Notes: generated by a model from the sequence alone, not told the origin. A stretch of 64,000 nucleotides of DNA from Cryptomeria japonica (GCF_030272615.1 NC_081405.1:653876920-653940919), one strand, 5' to 3'; positions 22,667 through 32,863 are shown, counted from the stretch's first letter. Translations and numbers: made by a program.

Positions 22667-25211
22667 CTGAGTCCTTATATCCTATTAGAAAAGACATCTT
22701 TATCCAACTCTTCAAACAAATACCAATGAACTACCTACACAAAACTCCCTAACCCTATGAACAACATGCACCTTAAATGATATTATATCTAAGGTTTGGG
22801 TTAGTTTAGGTTTTACTTTCTGTATTGCATATCACTTTATTCAAAGCACTGCATTGCATGTAGTCTCTTTCTAAGAACATCATATTGATTTTCATATAGC
22901 CGCATCAATAAAGCAAGGAAACTATCCAATTTTATCATTTGTTTTCATTTAAGAGAAACAAGGGTCATCTCATTTCTTAGATATTCGGACATGAAGTCTT
23001 TGAGGTCCTAAGGTCATTCATTTTCAACATTACCTTGTGACAATGCTTTACTTATGGTTGGGTAGTGATTTCACTATTTGAGACTTGTTTACCCAAAATC
23101 TATCAATTGCTATATCTCAAACACAATAAATCTCTAATTCATTCGAGACACCTATTTGATCATATGACTAGTGATAAATCTAAAATTCTACTTCAGCACC
23201 GCTGTGATTATCACACCCAAGTAGGTTTCATTACTTACAAGTCAAGGCAAGAAAATAAAAAGAAAAAGAGCTTTGCCAAATATTCATCTCAAGGCAAAAG
23301 AGTAATGATATATAACTAAAATATCATGCATACAAAGTGCGACGAAAGCTTGACTATGGGAACATGCAAGTAATTCCATCAGGGCTATGAACACCTACTG
23401 GCAATGGAGAAATATTTGAGAAATTGCAGTCTATAACCTCGTCGGAGCTCTTAAATCTTGCTGGCAGCAAGGCTCTATTCGGGATGCTTTTTAAGTTAGG
23501 ATAATCCATGTAGCTAGTCATATAGGATGCTAAGGATCTTTAGTGAATAGAAGAGTGGGAATTAACTCATCTACACACACATAGGGAAAAGAAGATCAAA
23601 GTTTCAAGAACCAATGGGGAAGTTTTCTGCTTCTCCATTTGTAAATCCTAGACACTAAGTGTGTTAATTTGGATGTTCCAAAGGACCTTAAGGATCGATT
23701 GACCGCTTATCAATGAAATTTTTTGCACCTCCAATTCAATTGGTGTATTACAAAAGGCTAAACAAACACACTCAACCTTGTTCGAATAGGAAATGCATAT
23801 TCATCATGCATATTGCATTAGCATAGGTCATGCTGAAAATTCATTGTCTCCATATGCATTCTGTAGATCATCATGTCATACAAGTCTGCACACTGGAGGC
23901 ATAACTGAAAAAATACCAAAAACATCTAGAAAATGTCCTAAAAAATCAACCAAAAACATTCATATAACATCCTTCAAAAATCCAAAAACATTTGTATAAC
24001 GTCCTTCGAAAATATCCAAAAGCATCCATATAACGTTCTGAAAAAATATACCAAAAAGATTCATATAATGTCCTGAAAAAATAAATCCAAAAAACATTCA
24101 AATATCGATCTACATAATCCAAAAACATCGAAAAAGCTCTTGGAAAAGAACTAAAAATCTAAAATCAATCAAAAAACTTGCAATAAAATCTCGCAAGAAA
24201 CAAATACCCTAGCAGATATCTAGCAAACGTTTTGCACAAAGTTAAGAAAGGATACGACTATCTAGTCAAACATCTGCAATCAACTAATCAAATTGTCTTA
24301 TCAATCATATCATATCCATATCAAAGTGATCATTATCTTGTCTTAAACAAAAGAGGATACACTCGAAATCAAATAGGTCATTCTTAAACGGGGTCCGCAA
24401 CTTTCTGAGATCAGACATTATCAACCATCACAACAAGCAACTAAGAACAAAGGCGCAAGGTCAGTATAGCTGCTAAATTTTGTCTGGGTCAGTCTTTATC
24501 TTTTATCATTTGGTGACAGATTATGTTCCTATGCTACTCAAGGATGTCCACAAGTGACTAGAGGAGCCATGATGGGCATTATCTTTTTCTTTGTTTGTTT
24601 TTTGTGGTGTGAACCGATGAAGTTCTAGGGAAATTTCTCTAGTGGGTGTCTATGATAATAGCATTCAACTTGTGAATGCCACACATACCTTGACCCCTAG
24701 TCTATATCCTAGAATGGAGGGTTCACTCCTTGTCTGCTACGTGTTTGTTTCTTCAATGAGATATCTTTACATCTTGGTTCCTTATACCTTGATGTGCTAA
24801 GCTCCATTGTTCAATAATAAGGCTCAGTGATGAGTATATTGCGCAATAAATAATGACACAGGTTCATGAATCAATCATTCTCATTTCATCTCATTTTCTT
24901 ACTTCTAGTTTGCTGATTCTTCTCTCATCATCTGTTTCTAAATCATTTTCTATCATCTAACATTATTCTATTTCATTCAAAGGTTCATTCTCTCATATTC
25001 TATCTCAATATCATCTTCACATCACCTATCTCTATCTCTAATCAAATAAATATTCTTTCATCTCGCATTCTTCTTTTTTCGAGAGATCATTCATATCTTT
25101 AATGCATAAACAATCTACCGAGGGGGCATTACACCCTAAGTATCACCGGGGCATACTGGGGCAGGAAATTTTTTCGTTTTCTTTGAAACAATGTCATTTC
25201 AACATTTTCTC
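22667..25211 (+). other. E 3' untranslated region
   Basis: 2.5 kb with no supported gene. Five imperfect copies of a unit near CCAAAAACATTCATATAACG lie at 23925-24125, separated by GTCCTGAAAAAAT-like spacers. The region 24880-25090 is pyrimidine-rich (TCATCTC, TTCTATCAT). The 84-codon frame at 23065 is unsupported. Confidence 0.5.
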
Positions 25212-25285
25212 AAAGAGGGGCAAATGTAGACACCTAAAAAATGTCTCATTGATCATGTAATAATTATTCCTCTAATTGATTAAAT
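25212..25285 (+). repeat. E polypurine tract and truncated second LTR
   Basis: The tract AAAGAGGGGCAAA at 25212-25224 is followed at 25225 by TGTAGACACCTAAAAAATG, the LTR start. The LTR is cut after 61 bp, at 25285, and joined to a copy of element A sequence. The junction shares AAAT with both parents (microhomology). The same PPT-LTR boundary, AAAGAGGGGCAAATGTA, occurs in element I. Confidence 0.88.
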
Positions 25286-25579
25286 CATTAACAAGACTGG
25301 TTTGGAGATTGCAACCGGTACTCAGACTGGAGGTAACATCTTTCACTTGAACACTAGTAATAAGACATGTTTGATTGCTCATATTGATGAGAGTTGGTTA
25401 TGGCATAAAAGGTGGTGTCATGTTAATTTTGATTGTATTGTTAAGATCAGTTCAACTAAGGAAGTTAGAGATATACCTAAGATTATGAAGCCTCATAATC
25501 CGGTATGTAAGGAATGTCAAATGGGAAAGCAAGTTAGAACTTCTTTTAAGAGAATACATGATAAATCTAAAGATGTACT
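25286..25579 (+). repeat. Duplicate of element A flank (pre-integrase) inside E
   Basis: This 294-bp block aligns without gaps to 16843-17136 with 9 substitutions (3.1%) and ends with the same gtact TSD, after which a full E LTR begins. It encodes the same zinc-binding stretch (ESWLWHKRWCHVNFDCIV, CKECQMGKQ). It is therefore host sequence copied together with the TSD, not part of E. Confidence 0.93.
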
Positions 25580-26869
25580 TGTAGACACCTAAAAATATGT
25601 CATTGATCATGTACTAATTATTCGTCTAATTGATTAAATAATTCTTTAATTATTTAATTAAGTTAATTAATCATATTCTTCTAAATTCATATTTCCTCGC
25701 CATCTTACTAATTATTCTATTTCTTATTCTATCATCATTTAATCATTTTTAACTATTTTCTAAATATTAATTAAATATTTATTATTTAATTAATTCTGAT
25801 TAATTTCCCAATTTAAATAATCTTTATTATTTAAATAAATTAATTTTCAATTTCTATCTCTATTCAATTAATCATTAACCCTTTTTTAAATATTAATTAA
25901 TTATTTATTATTTAATTAATTGTAATTTAATCCTTTAATTTAAATAATCTTTATTATTTAATTAAATTCCATTTCTACATAATTAAATAGTTTCTTTAAA
26001 TTATTTAATTAACTAATTAATTCTTCAATTCCAAATCCCCAAATTCTAATTTCATTTAATTTCAAATTCTTCTAATTTCTTCTAAATTCAATTATATGTG
26101 CATGATTTCAAAAATCAAATTGAAAATCAAAGTCAAGTTCTAAATATATTCAAATACTAAATTGAATTTAAAATAAATTCAATTATTTGAATAAATCTCA
26201 TGCAAAGATTAAATTGAAAATCTAAGTTAAAATGCAAGTACATGCTAAATTAATTAATTCAATCAATTAATTAATTAAATCTTTATCTCTCCAATCTCTA
26301 TTTCCATCTTTTAGTTAGCTTTTTCTAAATAAAGTTTTTTGTGTCATCCTCTTTATTTCTTCCAATCATACTTTTTCTTCTCTTAGTTAGCTTTTTCTAA
26401 ATCAGTTGACTCAATTAATCTATTCAATCTATTTTGTTTCACCTCTAAATCAACAGTTCAACTCTCAATTTTCATGTGAGCTCACCTGAGTTCCACCTCT
26501 TGATCAATTTGTTCCACCTTTCAATCAATCCTCTTCAATTTTCTATAAATTGAGCATTCAATCTCCATTTTCAATCCTCCTCAATCCTGGACAAATTCTT
26601 TGAATCATGAACTTTGAATCTTTGTGTCATTTGCAAGTTGCTAGCACAATATCTGAGGGCCATCATACCACAGAGAAGATAAGAGAAATGGAAGTTATAT
26701 GCAGTCATAGAATAGGGAGTCTTTAATTGATTTCATTTATAGTTCCTATTTTGCTTGATTGTGTTATTTCATTGTCTGTTTGTTAGAATTCTTTGATTAG
26801 ATAAGGATTCGTGATTTCCCTTTTCTCCTAATTGAATACTTGTTTTTAAGATGAATTTTGCATGTGACA
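25580..26869 (+). repeat. Full right-hand LTR of E
   Basis: 1,290 bp, starting TGTAGACACCTAAAAAT and ending TTGCATGTGACA. It is flanked on both sides by gtact (25575-25579 and 26870-26874), exactly as a solo LTR would be. Same features as the left LTR, including AT palindromes and a TCTATAAATTG box. Confidence 0.92.
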
Positions 26870-27314
26870 GTACTTGATTTGATTCACACTGACTTATTGT
26901 GTCCAGCAAGGACTAGAAGCTTTCCAGGTGATAGGTATTTCATGTTGATTATTGATGACTATTCTAGGATGATGTGGGTGACTTTTCTTAGGGAGAAGTC
27001 TGAAGCCTTTCAAAAATTTAAGATCTTTAAAGCAAAGGTTGAAACATAAGCTAGATTGAAAATCAAATGTCTAAGATCATATCAAGGTGGTGAGTTCATT
27101 TCTCATGAATTTAAAAGTTATTGTGAGACAAATGGAATTAGGAGACAATTATTTGCACCTCAGACTCCTCAGCAGAATGGAGTAGTGGAAAGAAAGAACA
27201 TAACCATTTTGGATGTAGAAAGATCTATGATGATGGAATCCAAATTGCCTCACATCTACTGCAGAGAAAAAGTGAGTACAACAGTCTAGACATTCAATAG
27301 GGTTCACATCAAAG
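26870..27314 (+). pseudogene. pol: copia integrase core of A
   Basis: Integrase catalytic core (rve). The first catalytic Asp is in DLIHTDLLCP. A DDYSRMMWV block follows. The position of the second catalytic Asp reads LRSYQGGEF, so the Asp is replaced by Tyr. The catalytic Glu is in QQNGVVERKN. Stops at 27047 (TAA) and about 27287 (TAG) sit where Gln is usual. It is cut at 27314 by B (TSD caaag 27310-27314) and resumes at 53760. It is inactive on three counts: stops, lost Asp, insertions. Confidence 0.9.
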
Positions 27315-27384
27315 TGTTACTACTTATCAAATTGCCATTAGTTTTATATCCAAAGTCATTCTATATACTCTAGTTGGTTACTAC
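27315..27384 (+). repeat. B 5' LTR, first 70 bp
   Basis: TGTTACTACTTATCAAATTGCC and following bases match the start of the B 3' LTR at 52579 with few changes. The LTR is interrupted after GGTTACTAC by C. Its last five bases, actac, are the left TSD of C. Confidence 0.9.
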
Positions 27385-28536
27385 TGTTGGCATTTTTTGT
27401 TGTTTATGTTGTGATTTTCATTGATGGACACACACTTGTATTGAGATCCCCTTTATGTGTATGAGCTTGTGCTCAACCAGTATTTGTTCCAACCGGTATG
27501 TTGTATTCTAGTCTTTAGACTAGTGTTGATTTTGCAGAATGTGTTTCCCGGTCTAAAGCGGCATGTCGACCCCAAGCGGTTTGATGATCCCAAGCAGTAC
27601 GAGGGAGAAAAGTGGCACAAAACATTCTCACCAGTCTTTATTTTTGACAAACTGGCAACTAGTATTTTGTATGAACTGGTAATACTATGTGATGAGTTAC
27701 CAACCGACATTTTTTTATGAGTTACCAATCCACCGATTGTTTGACGGTGCCGACACATTGATGGTACTTTTTGTGTCGTGTTATTGAGTACGTCTAGATG
27801 CATTGAACCTAGGACATTGTAATGTATTCCTATTGGACCGACATGAAATCAGATTCCTTTAAAAGGACATCGTGTCTAGGGTTTTAAGTTGTTGCTGAAA
27901 GGGTTAATGTTGAGCTAGGGTTTAAGGTGGAAGTTGAGAATGATCTTATCTAAGAAGATCAAGTTGTAACTGTGAGAGAGATAGAGAAGACTGAAGTAAT
28001 GCTGGAATGCATTAACTATGAGCAATACTGGATCAAACCAAGTAGTTTGTGCTATCCGATAGATCAAACACTTGTTGATTACTCACATCTTTGACAAGTT
28101 TGTAGCCCTTAACTGGGTAGGCCTCAAAGCCTTTGTAAAATCCTCTAACAAGGTGGTTCACACATGTGAATCTAAAATCCTCTAATAAGGTAGTCTTTAA
28201 TCAGACTTATCTCCTAACAGAGATCAGGATTCTTAACAGGATCTGTTCTGGTGAAGAACATTGTAAGACCTTAACCGGTCTGGTTTCTATTCTGTAGATA
28301 GTGACTTGTGAGTTCCATCTCACTGTGGTTTTTCCTAGTTGGGTTTCTACATCAAATATCTTGTGTTATGGTTGTATTGGTTTTGTGGGTGAATTCTTTA
28401 TTTGCATTTTGGTTTGCATGTGTGGTAGCCGGTTTGACTGTTAGACTACTTTACCGATTTATCTTTAGACTATGTAAGTGTTTTAGTGTAGAGATTTTTG
28501 GCATACTAATTCACCTTGCCCTCTCAGTATTCATCA
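27385..28536 (+). repeat. C 5' LTR
   Basis: 1,152 bp, ends TGTTGGCATTTTTTG...TATTCATCA. Core promoter: ACCGACAT at 27837-27844 followed about 15 bp later by a TATA-like CCTTTAAAAGG (about 27857-27867). Further RCCGAC words lie at 27703 and 27749. The pair is at 44541-45716. Confidence 0.92.
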
Positions 28537-28538
28537 AT

Positions 28539-28550
28539 TGGTATCAGAGC
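28539..28550 (+). promoter_or_regulatory. Primer binding site of C
   Basis: TGGTATCAGAGC, the perfect initiator-Met tRNA PBS of copia elements, two bases after the LTR end. Confidence 0.95.
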
Positions 28551-28586
28551 CTACCTTTCTATAAGTTTAACCACTTGAAAAGAGAT

Positions 28587-29864
28587 ATGGGGGAATACAC
28601 CATGAGGGAACTTACTCAATGGCTCACTAAGTCTGAGCAAGCCTATGATGATCTTATGGTCAAATACAAGGCATCTCAAGCAAAAAGGAGAGAACATGCA
28701 AAAACGCTGATGGAACTATCTGAAAGTAGTTCTGAAGATGAAGCTAACATGGAAGCCATGATTGCTGAAGTAAATAAGTTGAATGATTCAAACTCCAATC
28801 TGAGAAAGGAGTTGGAAGGACTGACTATTAGGTTTAGTCAAGAGCTTGAGAACCGGAGAAAAGCTAAAGATCGAATAAAGGATAGAGATCATGAGATCTC
28901 CAAGTTGAAACAAGAGATTAGTGCACTAACTGCTCGCTTTCATGAGAGCAGAATGGAAAAAGAAGACATGCAAGGAGAACTGAACATAGCCATCTCAGAA
29001 AATGCAAGTCTAATGGAGACAAACACTGCTATTTCCAAAGAACTCTTTGAGTCAAAGGAAATACTTGCTAAGTTTAGCAAAAGTATTGTCAAGCTAGAGA
29101 AAAAGCTTGAGTCATCTAGACTGGCAAAGAATACCAATGGTCTTCGTTTCTCTGGACATGAGGAAGGAGAATCTTCAGGAACAAATGCTGAAGAATCAAA
29201 GAAGAAATCGACACTCAAAGGAAAAGGTAAGAAAAAATTCAAACCTGTTTGCTTTAACTGTCTTAAAGAAGGACACACTGCCAATGTATGTAGGAGAAAA
29301 GCCTACAATAATTTTCCTTATTTTATCAACAATGTACCTAGATCCAATAAGTTCAATGGTCATTGTTATGCATGCAACAATTTTGGGCATAGAGAATTTG
29401 AATGCAGGTCTGTGATGGATAACACTGGAAGATATCCATAGAGGACCCAAGGAACTGGTCCTGAACCTTTTGTGAACCGGAACCACAATCGGTTTTATGT
29501 CTTCAATCATCAATCGAGAAGCGGTGGCCATCAAGTGGCAATCAAATGGAGAGAAAGTTGTATGATCTGTCATGGTCATAGTCACACTACTGCAACATGC
29601 AGAAGGAAGAATGGAAACATGTACAATGGACCTTGGAGAGCACCTGGACTTGTTTGCTATCACTGCAACAAACCAGGTCACATTGCAAGATTCTGCAGAA
29701 GCAGAAAAGGTATATCTGATGATATACAGGTCACTCAGGAAGGAGAAATCAATGTTGAAAAAGTTCAAGGGGACATGAAGAAAATATGGAGGAAGAAACC
29801 AACAATGTTTGAAGAGGAACCGGTTTCTACACCTAGTGTGGAAATATCAGAACCGACAAACTAA
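28587..29864 (+). pseudogene. ORF1 of C: coiled coil plus four CCHC zinc knuckles (gag-like)
   Basis: 425 codons in one frame with a single TAG at 29439. The ATG at 28587 (MGEYTMRELTQWL) lies 37 bp after the PBS; the frame is open further upstream only because it runs back into the LTR. Residues about 50-215 are charged heptad-like helix (LEKKLESSRL, EISKLKQEISALTARF). Four CCHC knuckles follow: CFNCLKEGHTANVC (about 222), CYACNNFGHREFEC (about 260), CMICHGHSHTTATC (about 325) and CYHCNKPGHIARFC (about 357). This is the nucleic-acid-binding signature of retroelement Gag, but I see no UBN2 capsid motif. A role in packaging element RNA is inferred. Only the TAG prevents full translation. Confidence 0.85.
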
Positions 29865-30309
29865 GCCTTAAAGGCTTAGGGGGAACAAATGGCGAAATTC
29901 TTTTGAACCCCTGGTTGACACCCGTAGAAGACCTTAACCAGTATGCGATACCTATCACTTGGTAGAAGACTAGAAATGGTAAAAAAAGGCAAATTAGGGT
30001 TTATGCCCTAATAGAGGAGCATTAATGATGGCATGTGAGAGACATGTATAAATGCATTTTTCAAATCATTTCTCACTATCTGTTTTCGAGCGAAGAAAAG
30101 TTTTCAAGTGCAGAGCGAAGAAAAGGTGATTTGAGCTTAGATTTCAAGAAATTGAATAACCTTGAAAGAGATTCAAATACAATTTGCAAGCGGTAGTGGA
30201 AAACACAAAGCGGTGATTTGGCATCCGACGGAGAGTGGAGTGAAGCAGAATCAGGAATCCCTAAATTCGCATTTGAAAGGTATTTTTTGTGTTCTTGAAA
30301 TACTCTACA
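29865..30309 (+). promoter_or_regulatory. C ORF1-ORF2 spacer: PPT-like tract and TATA-like box
   Basis: The purine tract GGCTTAGGGGGAACA (about 29873-29887) matches the upstream PPT-like tracts at 12578 and 44440 (GCTTAGGGGGAGCA). ATGTATAAATGC at about 30043-30055 is a good TATA candidate 265 bp before the ORF2 ATG. The downstream leader contains a repeated GAGCGAAGAAAAG. The spacer of B (48268-48819) has a similar TATA-like sequence at the same distance, and shares AAGTTTTCAAG downstream. Confidence 0.5.
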
Positions 30310-31154
30310 ATGGCTTCCGCATCTCATAATAGTTCGAGTACATCAATTGAGTCAGAAAGTTTTATTCAGAGGAAGTCTAAATATAATGCTTTGTCACAAG
30401 TTCTGGCTGGAGTCATAGTTGAAGAAGGAATTTTTGATTATATTGATTGCAAAATAGAAGACCTAGGGTCTTTAGCTATTCACACTCAGTTAGGTTTGTT
30501 TTGTAGCAAAGACAAAAAGATCAAACTGGAGTTTCACATTCTAGAGAAGAAGAAACTCTATAATGTAGTATATTTTCTGGAAGACTTCACGGAGGATCAC
30601 ATCAGGATCATCTTGAGCAGAGTCCATGGTGACAATATGTACCTGGAGAGGACGCATGATATTATGCCTTAGGCAATTCATCCAGTCACCGATTTTTGCA
30701 ACATAGGGGAAGTGTCAGCCCTAAGAAAGGTAAGCAAAATCGATATGACCAAGCTCATCGGTTCAACAAGTGACTCACGAGGTATGATGGTTAATCCTAT
30801 CAAGGATGATCTGGTGAAATACGCCTGCATGGTGATAGGATACAAAATGTTTTCAGCTAGTAGGATTAATTCTATATCGGCTACAATGGTAAATGCCGCT
30901 TATCGGATGATCAAAGAGGATACATCTTTTGACTTATGCACTGGCATGCAGAGGCAACTCTTGTTGAATCTAAAGGCGATCAAGCAGGACAATGCATTGA
31001 AGTTTAAGTTTGGACAACTACTGATAGGGTTGTTCTTCTATTTCCAAGGCCACTTTCCTGGAGTAGGAGATGTCCAATGGTCTCCTGACCAACCGGCAAC
31101 CAAACAAATCAAGGAAAGCATACAAGCTATCGGAACCGGTTACCCTGATGTACT
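30310..31154 (+). pseudogene. ORF2 of C, N-terminal part (before D)
   Basis: Codons 1-281 of a 1,137-residue reading frame that continues at 41655 after D is removed. ATG at 30310. Unrecognised family, homologous to ORF2 of B and F. Landmarks: ILSRVHGDNMYLERTHDIM (about residue 101), then a TAG at 30670 where the homologues have a residue, YACMVIGYKMFSASRINSI, KFKFGQLLIGLFFYFQG (about 232). The conserved hydrophobic FGxLL(I/V)xxFFYF block could be a buried helix or a membrane-associated segment; I cannot decide. The last bases gtact are the left TSD of D. Confidence 0.75.
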
Positions 31155-32863
31155 TGTAGCGTCATAAATTGTATGCACTTGCTAGGGTGGTACAATTTCA
31201 CACCTAGTTTAGCACCCGCCTTGGCGCATTTTGCATTTTGCATTGCATTTCCCCTTTAGCACTTAATTAATCAAATTAATTAGGTCTAAGGTTATATTTT
31301 ATCATTCCATATCATAAAGTTGGGCTCTTTTCATTAAAGTGTGCCCCTTTCATTTTATTCCTCCAATACATCATTTAATCAAAAACCCTAATTAGGTCCT
31401 ATTTTGAACTTGGGGGCTTGATTTCGGGGGTCAAAACATCTCGAAATCACCTGTAACTTCGGGATTCTCTCTAAAATAATCATATCCGCCGGCCTTGAAA
31501 ATTTGGTGAAAAGTTGTCAGGACCATGGCGCCCGGAGAGGACCATGGCACCCGGCATGCACATGGTCCCGGACATTTTTCCCGAAATTTTAGGAGCACGA
31601 TCCAATCATAAAATAAAGTTTAACCCCAAGAAATTGGTGGGAGATTCAATCTCTAGGTTGGCCAAAAGTTGAAATTAAGACCTAGGGTTTCATATATAAG
31701 AGCTCTCTTTCTTCATTTGAAAGGATCCAGATTTTTGGTTTCAAGGGCCTTCTATGCAGCGAAAGATCAGATCTTTGAAGACTTAAACAACATTCAACAT
31801 CCATCCATCAAGAATTCATCAATTTCATTCATCCATTTAGGGCTTTGAAGACATTGAAGAGCAATAGGGGATCACCGACTGAAGATTGGCTTGTACCCCT
31901 CCCTTGGGGTTGGGTATGATTTCATGTTGTTTTCATGTCTTTGCATAAGCCTCATTATATCATTTGTATTCATGCTTTAGATCACTTTGCATCTTGATTT
32001 GGAGCATTTACATTATCATTTACAAGCAATTAGGGTTTACTTTCTAGGTTGCTCTAGTTTTCTTACTTTCATTTTAGGATCTTGCACACACACAAGGTTT
32101 GCACACACTACTTTTACAATACAACTTGGCTATTCGTGGAGGTCGAAATCACCAAAGTGGGGGTTTGACTAAGGCAAAACCCTATATAGCCGCCCACCAT
32201 ACCCTTTTAGATATAAGTGCAGGTTTCAGGATTCGGACGACGCCGCAAGTTGCAGATCCGACGGAAGCAGACTGAGACAGAACTACACACCAAATTCCAG
32301 CCCAGAAAGCTAGGACAGGGGCGTGGGGTGCCTTGGTCCTACTAGGATAGGGGTGCTGGGTGCCCTGGTCCCTGGGACAGGGGCGCTGGGCGCCCTGGTC
32401 CCTGGGACAGGGGCACTGGGCGCCCTGGTCCTCCTGACAGACAACAAGTTTCAACATTTTTCCAACAGCTTTTCAGGTTGCAAAACAGCAGTTTCAGGAG
32501 CAGAATCAGGACAGTGGTGCCCATGCCCTCATCTCGAACATTTTCACTCAGATTTTAACTCTGGGTACACATTTGCATTCTTGTCTTGTCCTTGTGTTTA
32601 CAGCTTTCCATTGTTTAAGTTCAATTCTGCAATCTTGTTATTAGTTCGTACTTGCACTTTGGGGTTAGGAATTGAACTTGCATCATTTTATCTTTCAATT
32701 ACAACAAAGGAATAGAAATCCTAATAGGTATCCCATGGCTCTCTCTTCCATGAAAAGAAGTAGCCAATTGTGTGATACCTCTAGGCTCTTTCGTATTCCA
32801 CAAGTGTGTGGTTGAAAGTGAGATTAGGGCCTGTTTGCTTAGTGTCACTTCTTCCCCCACACA
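31155..32863 (+). repeat. D LTR1
   Basis: 1,709 bp, TGTAGCGTCATAAATTG...TCCCCCACACA. TATA-like CATATATAAGAG at 31691-31702. Two 19-bp-spaced GGACCATGGCGCCCGG motifs lie upstream (31520 and 31539, U3). A four-unit minisatellite lies downstream at 32313-32437. Confidence 0.92.
32313..32437 (+). repeat. LTR1 minisatellite, four units
   Basis: Four copies of a roughly 30-bp GC-rich unit, core GGGACAGGGGCGC plus GGGCGCCCTGGTCC. The equivalent positions in LTR2 (34031-34132) and LTR3 (41151-41214) have three and two units. Confidence 0.88.

Larger units (their letters stand above)
17137..26869 (+). mobile_element. Element E: Ty3-type non-autonomous element with rearranged 3' end
   Basis: E is inserted in the integrase region of A with TSD gtact (17132-17136 and 26870-26874). 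Order: full LTR (17137-18404), PBS, long leader with repeats, a Gln/Asn-rich ORF, decayed coding-like sequence, PPT (25212-25224), 61 bp of a second LTR, a 294-bp copy of the A flank ending in gtact, and a full LTR (25580-26869). No RT, RNase H or integrase domain is visible anywhere in the 6.8-kb internal part, so mobility would depend on a partner element. Confidence 0.88.

Noticed and set aside
28308-28586. N-terminal hydrophobic extension of C ORF1 (signal-anchor-like)
   Set aside because: The frame is open only because it runs back through the LTR end and the PBS; the ATG at 28587 after the PBS is the sensible start, and the same hydrophobic frame reappears in the 3' LTR at 45489.
28587-29864. 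Multi-CCHC protein as a host CNBP/GRP-like zinc-knuckle gene
   Set aside because: It starts 37 bp after a perfect copia PBS, is enclosed by an LTR pair with TSD, and has a homologue in B in the same position.
31987-32172. 61-codon frame repeated at 31987, 33704 and 40824
   Set aside because: It is repeated only because it lies within the three D LTRs; no family signature or codon bias.
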